Part shown: piece by piece, positions 35,883-46,811 of the stretch
Layout of the letters: each line of letters starts with the position of its first letter
Position numbering within the stretch: position 1 is the stretch's first letter
Origin: Neocallimastix lanati (nom. inval.)
Taxonomy: Eukaryota > Neocallimastigomycota > Neocallimastigomycetes > Neocallimastigales > Neocallimastigaceae
DNA length: 64,000 nt
Direction of reading: 5' to 3'
Assembly (NCBI GenBank): GCA_016946835.1
Contig: JACVTC010000006.1
Location: 2,284,501 to 2,348,500, forward strand
Notes under the pieces: model-generated
Database searches by the model: none
What the model was told of the DNA's origin: nothing
Seen by the model: only the letters and a program-made list of their open reading frames with translations
Position numbers and translations under genes: made by a program

Positions 35883-37214
35883 ATGAGGGAATGTTCTTCA
35901 GAAGCTCATAAAGAAGAACTTGCTTCTTCTTATTGTCAAGATTGTAAAATATATATGTGCAATCAATGTGAAAAATGTCATGAAATTTTATTTAGTTGTC
36001 ATCATCAATATAAACTTAATGATAATAAAGATAATAATGATGAAATATTTACAGGTTTATGTGAAGAAAAGAATCATTCTTCTGAATTAAAATTTTTTTG
36101 TAAAACTCATAATAAATTATGTTGTGGTGAATGTCTTGCTAAAATTAATGTAAATAATTATGGCGAACATAAAGATTGTGATATATGTTTAATTGAAGTC
36201 ATTAAGGAAGAAAAGAAAAATATTAATAATTTAAAAAATATGAATAATCTTGAAAACTTAAAACAAACAATAAAGGAATTTAGAATAAAATTTGAAGATA
36301 ACAATAAAATTAAAGAACAATTAAAAATGGATATTCAAAAAACATTTTCAAAAGTAAGAGTTGATTTAAGTAATAGAGAAGATGAATTATTGGAACAAGT
36401 TGATAAAAATTTTGATTTATTTATTAATGAAGATATAATTAAAGAGAGTGAAAATTTACCAAATAAAATTAAAACATCCTTAGAAAAAGGAAAGTTAATT
36501 GATATTCAATGTGATAAAGTAAAATTAAATTCTTTTATATACGATTGCTTGAATATTGAAAATAATATTAAAAATATTGAAAATTTAAATGAAAAAATAA
36601 TAAAAGGAAAAACGGTAAACCCCATGTTTACTTTTTCTTCGGAAGGTGAAAATCAAATTTCAGAATTAATTAAAAAGTTTGGAAAGATAATTAATGCAAA
36701 TTTTTTTTCTGCAATTGAATTTGACCAAAAATTAGTTATGTCTTGGTTAAATGATAGAATGTTTTATTCAAAATTATTATTTAGGAAAACAAGAGATGGT
36801 TCTACTACAAAAGATTTTCATGATAAATGTGATAATAAAGGAAATACGATTGTATTTATTGAAACAACAACAGGATATAAATTTGGAGGTTATACTGAAT
36901 TACAATGGGATAAAAGTGAAACAGGTAAAAAAGATAATTCTACTTTTATATTTTCTTTAAATAAAAGACAAAAATATACAGCTAGAAATGATAACTATTC
37001 AATCTTTTGTTCAAAAACTCGTGGTCCAAATTTTGGAAATGGTAGCAATCCTGAAATTTGTTTTGGTAATAAAACATTAAATCATGGATCTACCTATACG
37101 TATTCTTCAACTACAACTTCATTTTCGTCTACATTTTTAACAGAAAATAAATTAACAAATGAAAAAAAATGGGATATTAAAGAATTAGAAGTTTATCAAA
37201 TAATTTACATATAA
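35883..37214 (+). CDS. B-box zinc-binding, coiled-coil, TLDc-domain protein
   Basis: 443 residues, intronless. The N-terminus carries two B-box-like zinc sites: C4, H9, C18, C21, C26, C29, H40/H41, and then C60, H65, C73, H76, C80, C84, H96, C99/C102. A long charged helical, probably coiled-coil segment covers about 105-260. The C-terminal 155 residues match a TLDc domain: SKLLFRKTRDGST, then FIETTTGYKFGGYT, FIFSLNKRQKY and GPNFGNGSNPEICF, ending YQIIYI. TRIM-like B-box/coiled-coil proteins ending in TLDc are known from several protists and expanded families. TLDc is linked in animals to oxidative-stress protection and V-ATPase interaction; no such role can be inferred here. Likely intracellular: no signal peptide or membrane segment. 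Confidence 0.85.
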   Translation: MRECSSEAHKEELASSYCQDCKIYMCNQCEKCHEILFSCHHQYKLNDNKDNNDEIFTGLCEEKNHSSELKFFCKTHNKLCCGECLAKINVNNYGEHKDCDICLIEVIKEEKKNINNLKNMNNLENLKQTIKEFRIKFEDNNKIKEQLKMDIQKTFSKVRVDLSNREDELLEQVDKNFDLFINEDIIKESENLPNKIKTSLEKGKLIDIQCDKVKLNSFIYDCLNIENNIKNIENLNEKIIKGKTVNPMFTFSSEGENQISELIKKFGKIINANFFSAIEFDQKLVMSWLNDRMFYSKLLFRKTRDGSTTKDFHDKCDNKGNTIVFIETTTGYKFGGYTELQWDKSETGKKDNSTFIFSLNKRQKYTARNDNYSIFCSKTRGPNFGNGSNPEICFGNKTLNHGSTYTYSSTTTSFSSTFLTENKLTNEKKWDIKELEVYQIIYI

Positions 37215-37799
37215 TTTAGAATAAAAAAATTTTAAAATACAAAATTATAGTTGACTTTTCAATATTTTTTTTTTTATTATGGATATAAAAAAACTTTTTC
37301 AATAATAAATAAAAAAAAAAGCGTTCACCTTTAAAACAAACTTGATTTTAGTTATTAAAAAAAACAATAATATTAATATTAATAAATATAAATATAAATA
37401 TACTTTTTTTTTTTTTTTTTTTTTTTTTCTACTTTCTTTTATCTTTCAATTTCTATAATAATATATATTATTTTAAATTTGTAAATTTAATTTGATAATA
37501 AATTTAATCTTTAATTTCTTAATATATATAAATATTAATATAGTTTTTTTTTTTTTTTTTTTTATTATTTATTTATTTTATTTTATTTTTATTAATAATA
37601 ATGTAGCTAAATTATTTCATAAAATTATTAAAAAATGTTCATTTTATCTTATATATTATTTAATACAAAAAGCAATTACAATGATATTAACTATATTTAC
37701 CTTTTATATTATGTGGTATTATTAAGTAATAAAATAAAAAAATAATATATATATATTATTAATCATTCAAAATAATAAAAATGAAAAAAGAATAGTAAA

Positions 37800-37831
<32 letters not shown>

Positions 37832-38405
37832 GATAATGCAATTACAGTTGTAAAATTTATAATAAAAAATATATATATATATTATAAATACTTTGATTAT
37901 TATTTATTTTGATTTCAATTTTAATTTTTTATACAATTACTTGTAATAAAAACTTTAGTATAATAATTTATTTTATAGAAAAGATCGTTTTAAAAAACAT
38001 ACTTATATAACAAAAAATAAATATTCCCTTCTTTTTTTTTTAAAAAAAAAAAAAATAAAAAAAATAAAAGTTAATTGATTATTTTTTGTAAATTACAAAT
38101 ATATTTATTTCACTTCTTTATTCTTTTTATTTTTCATTTAAAATTATTAATTATTTTTATATATTTTTATTAATAATTTACATTTAATTGATACATTTTA
38201 TAATAAAATAAAAATAAAATAAAATAAAATAACAAAGAAGTCATTTGGTAATTCATAAAATAATTACTTATTTACAATTAAATGTTATATATAATTAAAA
38301 AAAAATTATAAAATAAAAATAAATGAAATTATTTTTTTTTTCTTCTCATTATAAATAAGTTTTAACTTAAAATTATATAAAAAATATATAATTGAAATTT
38401 GATTA
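37215..38405. other. Intergenic AT-rich DNA between two host genes
   Basis: Homopolymers (T-run near 37405-37428), an ATAATA array (37799-37830) and low-complexity frames only. The two flanking genes converge, so this holds both 3' UTRs. Confidence 0.5.
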
Positions 38406-38939
38406 TTAAAGTTCATCGTAATATCCTTTTACACCAAACAATATAGATTCCATTTTATTATAAGGTGCGTAAATACCAATAGATTGTGATTTCGATAAAA
38501 GTCCATCATCATCACGAACTGTGTCCTTAATAAGTACTTCAGCTTCTTCAATTGAAATTGGAAATATTTTAATGGATGAACCATTCTCTTGATCAATATA
38601 AACCTCTATCTCCTCTTTTTCCTCCTCCTCCTCCTCTTCTTCTTCTTCTTCTTCTTCATTCTCTTCATCATCTTTTTCATCATTAAATATTTCTATGGCT
38701 TCCATACGTTCACAATTATTTTCACTATCACTACCACTATCAATACTACCCTTTTCTTTTACTTTTTCAGTATAGAATACATGACAAAACCCGAAATCAT
38801 CAGTTGTTACTTTACTGGTAGAATCTTTTAAAAATTCTTCATAGGGTAGCCCAAGACGCCGTCTTACTTCCTCCCTTTTCATTCCAAATTCAATACCATG
38901 AACTTGCTTTAACGGAGTGACATGTATTTTTTTTTTCAT
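38406..38939 (-). CDS. Bacterial-like small protein with poly-Glu insertion
   Basis: 177 residues starting MKKKIHVTPL (ATG at 38937-38939). No signal peptide. The N-terminal pattern GIEFGMKREEVRRRLGLP, a middle DDFGFCHVFYTE...EAIEIFND and a C-terminal SIGIYAPYNKMESILFGVKGYYDEL look to me like a family of small uncharacterised bacterial proteins, some found near toxin-immunity or phage genes. I cannot give a family name. The core is split at about residues 88-112 by an acidic low-complexity run with 13 consecutive Glu, encoded by a GAA/GAG repeat. The run has probably expanded within a surface loop in the AT-rich eukaryotic host. Horizontal transfer from a rumen or gut bacterium is plausible and would fit anaerobic fungi. 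It converges with the TLDc gene. Confidence 0.7.
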   Translation of the reverse strand: MKKKIHVTPLKQVHGIEFGMKREEVRRRLGLPYEEFLKDSTSKVTTDDFGFCHVFYTEKVKEKGSIDSGSDSENNCERMEAIEIFNDEKDDEENEEEEEEEEEEEEEKEEIEVYIDQENGSSIKIFPISIEEAEVLIKDTVRDDDGLLSKSQSIGIYAPYNKMESILFGVKGYYDEL

Positions 38940-39080
38940 TTAATTTTATTTTTTATGTATATATATAAATATATATAAATATATAATTATTTTTTTAATA
39001 TTATTTAATTTATTTTTATTTTAATTTTAATTTATATTTTAATTTTTATTAAAATAATAATATTTATTATAATATTTATT

Positions 39081-40343
39081 GGGGGAGGAGCATTTCGAAA
39101 AATTTCATTTCGGAAAAGTGTCATTTCGCAAAATTTTTAATAAATAAATAAAAATTAATAATAAAATAAATAAATATTATATATTATTTAAATAAATAAC
39201 TAAATAAATAAAAATAAATAAATGAAACTATAATAAATAAATAAATTTTAAAATTAAATTTTTAAAAAAAAAAAATATATATATATGGACATATACATAA
39301 TAAATATACATTATATAATAATAAATATTCATTAGAATTAACGCTTTAAAAAAATAAAATATTTTATCATATGTTTTAAACGTTTTATAATTTTTTAAAA
39401 TATATATAAGAATTTTATATATATAAAAAAAATAAGTATTAATAATTTAAAAGATGTAAAGGATAATAATTTAAAATATAACTATTAAAATTAAAAATAA
39501 TTAAAAAATAATTATTATAAAGATTAAAAAATAATATATAAATAATTAATTGATCATTTTACACCTTTTAAGTCCTTGCGCAGTATTTTAAAAAAATCTT
39601 AAATTACTAATAAATTTTTTTAATAAAAGAAATATTTATAAATAATTCAGTAAAAAAAAAAAAAAAAAAAAAGATGAGGACATCATAAAAAAGGGAGTTA
39701 AAAGTAGCACAAAGTTAGGATGATTTAGATGGTATCTATTTTTTTTATTTTATATTTTTTATTTTATATTTTTTATTTTATATTTTATATTTTATATTTT
39801 ATATTTTTTATTTTATATTTTATATTTTATATTTTATATTTTATATTTTTATTTTTTATTTTATATTTTTTATTTTATATTTTATATTTTATATTTTATA
39901 TTTTTTATTTTATATTTTATATTTTATATTTTATATTTTATATTTTATATTTTATATTTTATATTTTATATTTTATATTTTTTTTTTATTTTTTTTTTTT
40001 TTTATATTCTATCTTTTTTTTATTTTATTTTATATTTTTTATTTTATATTTTTTTATTTTTTTTTTTATTTTTTATTTTTTATTTTTTATTTTATATTTT
40101 ATATTTTTTATTTTTTTTTTTATTTTATATTTTTTATTTTATATTTTTTATTTTATATTTTATATTTTATAATTTTTTTTTATTATTTATTTATTTATTT
40201 ATTTTATTATTTATTTATCTATTTATTAAAATTTTGCGAAATGAACTTTTGCGAAATGACACAAAAAATTTTGCGAAATGACACAAAAAATTTTGCGAAA
40301 TGAAACTTTTCCGAAATGAAATTTTGCGAAATGACACACACTC
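39081..40343. mobile_element. 1.26-kb non-autonomous DNA transposon, CATTTCG-repeat termini
   Basis: Flanked by a perfect 9-bp duplication ATATTTATT (39072-39080 and 40344-40352). The termini are inverted over about 50 bp: GGGGGAGGAGCATTTCG... at the left, and reversed GAGTGTGTGTCATTTCGC at the right. Inside them are iterated TTTCATTTCGGAAAAGT and GTCATTTCGC modules, three at the left and five or more at the right. The interior is AT-rich, with a TATTTTATATTT array of about 440 bp (39735-40170) and no credible ORF. It shares termini style with the 365-bp element at 15787-16151, so both probably use one transposase supplied elsewhere. Confidence 0.8.
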
Positions 40344-40352
40344 ATATTTATT

Positions 40353-41149
40353 ATATAAAAATAATAATATTTATTATAATATTTATTATATAATTAATTC
40401 ATATTTTAATTTTTATTAAAATAATAATATTTATTATAATATTTATTAATTTATTATAATAATATATCAAATATCAAAATTTTCTTCATATTTATCTATT
40501 TGTTCACTTATTTATTTATTTATTTATTTATTTATAATAAAATAAACTATATTATTAATGCTTTTAACAATTATTGGAATTTATAGTGTGAGAAAAAATA
40601 ATATTTATATTTTATTTGAAAATATATCTTTTCTAAATTTTTTTATTTATTATGTATCTTATTATATATAGTAAAAAAAAAAAAAAAAAATTTATAAAAA
40701 TTATGAGAAATCAATAATTATTTTTAGTATATAATATATAAAATATTACATACTATAATATAGTTTTATTAAATGTAAAACTTTTTTTTTAAAAAAAAAA
40801 AACTAAAAGCCATTTCATCAATATAGAAATTCACAAAACCTTTTTCTAATATTAATTTACATTTATTTTTATATTTATTTAGGTTTAAATATATGTATAT
40901 GTATATTTTATCTTTATTTTCGATTAAAAATTAATATTTCATTAATTATTAATTATTTCAAAATCTTCATAAAATAATGTTTAATAATTTAATTATAAAT
41001 ATATATATATATATATATTAATAATAAGAAATTAGTTTGAACAAAACTACAAAATAATTATTTTATTTTTTTTTTATAAATTTATATGTATATATATTTT
41101 TATAATATTTACTAGTTTCATTATTCAGTATATCATAATCAAAATTATA

Positions 41150-41182
<33 letters not shown>

Positions 41183-43190
41183 GAATACTCATAAAATAGA
41201 TTTATATATAGCTCATGAATATTAATATTTTTTAATGTTTTTCTATTATTATTACTAATTTTTTTTATCTTTTCAAAAAAAGGATATTTATATTATTAAA
41301 TAACTAATTAGGATAATCATTAATTACAGTTTAACTATTATGAAATTATACAAATATATATATAATTTTTTTGATTTTTTATTTATTTATTTATTTTTAT
41401 AAATTATTATTATTATTTATTACTTATTTTTATATAAAATTAATTTCAATAAATTTATCAAAATTTTTTTTTTTCATAAATTGTTATTAAATAAATGTTA
41501 ACTTTTAGAACTTTTAGATTCAAATAAAAAAAATTTTTTTTTTAAATTTAAAAATATAAATCCATTAAAGTGATTATTACCTTTTTTTTTTTTTTTATTG
41601 TTATTTTATTTTTTTTTTTAAAAAATATATATATATATATATAATTGTAATAGGATACTGATTTAATTCTTGATTTATTTAAAAAATTTTATTATTTGTT
41701 TATTATTTATTTTATAATTTATTTTATTATTTATTTAATTATTTATTTTTTATTTTTATTTTTTTATTTATAACTATATAGAGTTATCTTTCATTTAGAA
41801 TTAAAAAAGACTATTAACTACTAGAACTAGACATATATATCTAGTTAGTTTATACAAAAATAAATTTTTAATAAAGTCATATAAAGGTTGGCTTATAAAA
41901 AAAATTTTTTTAAAATAAATAATAGGAAATTGTTAAGTAGATTTATTAATAATTCCCTTATTTATATTATTATTTGTATTAATGTTTTTAAAATCAAGAA
42001 CATTATAATTTTTTTAAATTCTATTAAGAAATTATCTATTATTATTTGATATTTTTCATTAAATTTAATAGTGGTTTTGAATCAAATAATAGTAAATAAT
42101 TAATTTATAGGCCTTAATTTATTTGGCCTTAGGTTTTTTTTCTAATCTTCTCCTAAGACTTTTTTTTTTCTAGATCTGTACCCCATTTTTATTAATTATA
42201 AAATTTATATATAAATAGTCTTGAAGTATCAGTATTTCAAAAAATTCAACAGCTATTATTTTCGATTAAATAATAAATAATTATTAATAACCTCCATTTC
42301 TAAATTCGAAATAAATTGTAAATAATCGTAATTGTATGTTTCTTTAAATTTACTTAAATTTTATCTTAAATTTTATTTTTAAATTTACGATTGTTAATCT
42401 TAAATTAGTTTTCTTTATTGTAAGCAATTGGAAAATTAGTATTTTTAGTTTAAATTTTTAATTAACATTTAATCAATACTATTGGTTTTATTTCATAATT
42501 TTAAATATTAAGTTGTATATTACAAATAAATATGATATATAATAATAATAATAATAATGTATAGTTTATATAGTTTATGATACAAATAATATAGTTAAAA
42601 ATAATTTATAAGCCTCTTTTTTGCAATTATTATTAAATCTTAGTAAAAAAAAATATATATATATGTTACGATTATTTTGTCAGATTAAGAGTCGCAATGA
42701 CTCTTTAATATTTTTAGTTATAAATCTATATATTAAAAGTATTTATAAGTAATTTAGATATTAGTTATAATTAGTATTGGTGATTAATTTAATAATCAAC
42801 TAACTACGTATTAATTTTTGTTTTTTTGATCAATTTTTGACAAATTTTTATTATTAAAAATTTTTTTTTCTGATAAAAATTTTTTTCTTCATATTTTTAT
42901 AATTTTCACCAGTATTTTCACCTAAATTATTTTTGTTTACATTTTTATCAATTTCATTTCCTGGATTATTGTAATCAACATTTAAAATATTATTATATTA
43001 AGTAATTATTTTCATATATTTTTGATAATTTTCATAATAAGTAGTAACAAAATTCATAACATGTAAATAATCCTTAATAATTTTCTGGATGTTATTGTTC
43101 TTTTTGTCGATTTAATTCAAACATTTTAATAATTTGTTCAATTTACAATATGTTTTATTTATTTTATCTAGAAATGAATCAATTGAATAT
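40353..43190. other. AT-rich DNA without recognised genes
   Basis: TA and T microsatellites and a decayed inverted repeat near 42030-42100 (CTATTATTATTTGAT with ATCAAATAATAG). A possible LTR edge lies at about 42665 (TGTTACGATTATTTTG). I see no gene or RNA. Confidence 0.4.
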
Positions 43191-43197
43191 GTATCTA

Positions 43198-43726
43198 TCA
43201 TAACAGGCTATTACAATAATTTGTATCACCTATTTGCCTAATATCACCTATTGTTTCAAATTCTAAGTATTGTTTATCATTATTATCTTCTGAAATAGTG
43301 TTTATTTCATGTAAATTTATTTCCTTGATACTATTTTCAGGTTCAATTAAATTTATTTCTTTTATTTTAACTATATTACTTTTCACTATCAGAATCACTA
43401 TCGTAACATAATTCAATGTCATTTATTTCATCTACTGAAATATTTAATTTTTCGAATTGTTCTGCTATATGTTTAATGCTGTTATGAGGATTTTTAGGAA
43501 TAAAGGGGTAGTTATAAACTAAATGTTTTTCACTATCACACAAATAGCAACGTTTTTTCGTATTATCCATTCTTCTTTTGTTATTGTATCTCTCCCAAAT
43601 ATCATCTTGATCATAACTTTTAAAATTATTACTTTTATTCTTATTTTTGTTCTTATTTTTATTCTTTAAATATATGTAATATTTCTTCTTCTTCTTCTTT
43701 ATTTTTTTCTCGGATAAAAATTCCAC
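43198..43726 (-). mobile_element. Ty3/gypsy gag remnant
   Basis: Minus-strand fossil fragment. It has a Lys/Asn-rich stretch, then a zinc-knuckle-like CYLCDSEKHLVYN segment (about 43520-43560) typical of gag, then an acidic DSDSDSEK stretch. It is broken. It lies downstream, in the sense direction, of the LTR at 44645-45561. Confidence 0.65.
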
Positions 43727-44644
43727 GATTTCTAAATATAAAATTAGAATTTTATAGAATAAATCTTTAAATTAATTATTAAGTTATTTTTTCTGTAAAT
43801 TTGTTTTAATAATTCAGAATCAATAATTAATAATATCTTTAAGTATTTTTAAAGAATCACGAATAGTTTAGATAAATTAATAATAGTAAATCTTATTAAT
43901 ATTTTACAAATAATGTGTTAAATAATTTCTAAAAGGTTCCAAGGAATTCTTTTGAATTCTAGTTGGTTCCAAAACACCTTTTTGACATATTAGATTAATT
44001 TAATTATTTTAAATTGTTATTTATTATTAAATATATTTTGGAAAGATAGTTTAGAATATAATATTAATTATAATTAATTTATTAGTGTAATTAAATAATC
44101 TCAATATTAGAAATTTATCTATAAATTATTAATCTTTGTTCTTATGAACTATATAATTTTAATTATTAGATTTTATCAATATTACTTTATTATTAAAACT
44201 TTTATATAAGTTTATTATAAAAGAATACATGAATACATATATTATTATTAAATGTATGATCTAAATATATGAATAATTATTATTTTAGAACTAGTATAAA
44301 TAGAACTTTAAATTTTTAATTCTTACAATCTTTGTAAGATTATTAGCTAATTAAATCATTAACTAAATTAGATAATTATTTATTAATGTACTAAAGATAT
44401 TGATCATATCTTTACATTTATTCAAATAAAATTATTAATAAAAAAATTAATTTAAACTAAAATTTATTAAAAAATATTTTATTGATTTATAAATTAGATG
44501 AATATATATATTTTAGATAATTAATTAGGATATTTATATAAGAGAGTAATAATAATAGTTGATGTAATAATTAAAAATTAATAATAAATAAATATAATAA
44601 AACATTAATATTTCTGTTTAACTATACTTGTAACGAATACTAAA
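43727..44644 (-). other. Leader-like AT-rich DNA between the gypsy LTR and gag remnant
   Basis: About 900 bp without coding sequence. It occupies the place of a retroelement 5' leader on the minus strand, but no primer-binding site could be recognised. Confidence 0.35.
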
Positions 44645-45561
44645 TGTTGAGGTTCGGGACAGATTAATAATAAATATAGAAGTAAACACTAAAATAAAAA
44701 AAAATAAAAGTTAAAATATATCTTTTTAAAATATTTTATTTATTTATTTAATAAAAATAATTCAATTAAAACTAAAGATAATTTAATTTTTTGAATAAGA
44801 TTATATCTTTAAGATTCATTCTTTTAAAATACAATTTTCTCATCTATTTATATTTTTTTCTTTTGTCGTTAGAAATGGTCAAGCCATTTCTTTAGAATAT
44901 CTTAGAGTTACATGTTTGAATTGTATTTAAATTATAAATTCATAATCTATTCTATTATAATAAATAATTATTATATATTATTAAATTCTAAATTATTTAT
45001 TATTAATTGTAGTGATAATATATTTTAAAAATAATTTTATTACTTTTACAGAACTATTAGTAATAGAGTATTATTTAATTTTATACTATTTTTAAATAAA
45101 AGTATTTTAGATTATTATCTATTATCAATACTATTATAAATAGGGTGTATTTTGGAAGGAAGTATTACTAATTTTAATGACAAGGATCATGGATTTAAGT
45201 AAAATATTTTTAAATCATTATTAATTATATTAATTTTATTAATAATAAATAATCTGTATTAGTAATATTTGAAAAATAAAATTTTCTTTAATAATAAAAT
45301 ATTGATAGAATAAATCATATTAATAAAACTAGATATTGATAATAATATTGATATTAATAATATAGTATTAATTTTAATAATAAAGTATTGATATTAATAA
45401 AGAATTTATATTAATAATAATAAATTTAATATTAGTAATAATTTGGCAGTAATAGAACATAAGAAAGTTCTCCAAGTAAGGAAATAAATAATTTAATTTT
45501 AGTGGTTAAGTTATTTTTATGAAAAATAATAAAGTTAACATTATTTGTTCATTCCTTAACA
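44645..45561 (-). mobile_element. Ty3/gypsy LTR
   Basis: 917 bp; on the + strand it begins TGTTGAGGTTCGGG and ends CATTCCTTAACA (TG...CA, with TGTT/AACA inverted ends). The sense direction is minus, with TATAAATAG near 44850 read on the minus strand. It abuts the 3' end of an integrase remnant at its high-coordinate side and the leader/gag remnant at its other side. It therefore looks like an LTR shared by two tandem copies. Confidence 0.7.
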
Positions 45562-45584
45562 CGATACCCTCGCTAAGACTCAAG

Positions 45585-45896
45585 CTATACAGAAGCTGAG
45601 TTAAACTTGATTATGTTCTTCAAATGAACATTGCGGTTCATTTGTATATCCGACTTAGGATCGGCCAATGTTACTGTGTTGAATTGTTTCTTAATTACTT
45701 GGAGTGGTCCAACAAAATATGGTTCTAACTTGGTTCGAGTAAAATTCCTTACTAAGACTAAATCACCAGGTTTTATTCTTTTGGCCTGATTCATACTATT
45801 CTTTTGTTCTCTACGAGTAGCCCAGTATTTATTTGCATTTTTGATATTGGCCGCAGCTTCCATAGTCCATAAGTAGTGATTGACAAATTTTTCCAA
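45585..45896 (-). mobile_element. Ty3/gypsy integrase C-terminal remnant
   Basis: Minus-strand fossil with the typical end of a gypsy integrase: RIKPGDLVLVRN, then KLEPYFVGPLQVIKK and VTLADPKSD...NVHLKNIIKFN. Only the last third of the domain remains; the rest of pol is missing. It ends 24 bp before the LTR, with a purine-rich tract in between as expected for a 3' LTR junction. Confidence 0.85.
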
Positions 45897-46020
45897 TAGG
45901 ATTTCATCCGAAGATTTGTTTATTATAACTGAAATTGAGATTTCAATTCAGTTATAATTTCAACAATATTATAAAATCTTTTACTATTTCTTAATATATA
46001 TTATTATTATTTATCAACAA

Positions 46021-46806
46021 TGGTATGGTTCATATAGTTTTAGGAATATAATAATAATTAACACAAATAATAAAATTACAATAAAAAAAAATTTGTTTTA
46101 CAATCAAAATTTATTTATTTAAATTTATAAAAGAAAAATAATAATATAATTATTTATTTTAATAAAAGTAAGTTATTGATTATATTTTATTTCACTAAAA
46201 ATTACATGTATTTATTTTTTTTTTATCAAATTAAAATTTGTAAAGCCTAACTATTTCTTAATAAACTAATTACTAATTATTTTAATAAATAAAACATTTA
46301 AATTGAAATTGAATTATTATTTTAGTTAATAATATTATTGTTATAAATATTAGTTTTATATTATTGAATTATTAATTATTTAATAATAGTTTAATATTAA
46401 TATATATAAAATAAAAATAAAGAGATTATACAGAATATTTTAATTGTGGTTTAGTTAAATTTAGTAATTAAAAATAAATTTAAATTGATAACGAAAATTT
46501 TAATAACTAATTAAATAGATTTGATTATTTTCAATATAACATATTACAAAAGAAATATAATATTAAAATATTAAGTGGGCAAGGACAATATTCTTGGCTA
46601 AAGATTTTTAATACTTTATAATGGAATCGGTTCGATAATTCAAAAAGGAATTTAAGGTTGATTGGTGATTTATTAACTTAAGATTTCTATTTAGTAATAT
46701 TTGAAGAATATTGGAAAGTTCCAATTATATAGAATAGAATAATCTATAAGGTTAGAATAATTTATATTATTCTAGCACAATTAGTATTATTTGTTCATTC
46801 TGTATT
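46021..46806 (-). mobile_element. Solo LTR, chain member 1
   Basis: Begins TGGTATGGTTCATATAG; flanked by AACAA (46016-46020 and 46807-46811). The right end is non-canonical and approximate. No coding sequence. Confidence 0.55.
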
Positions 46807-46811
46807 AACAA

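Noticed and set aside
37492-37725. 77-codon hydrophobic ORF downstream of the TLDc gene
   Set aside because: Phe/Ile/Tyr-rich translation of AT-rich DNA including a T-run; no homology or structure supports it.
39729-40172. 147-codon Phe/Ile/Tyr ORF
   Set aside because: It is the TATTTTATATTT array translated; there is no stop-free selection beyond the repeat composition.
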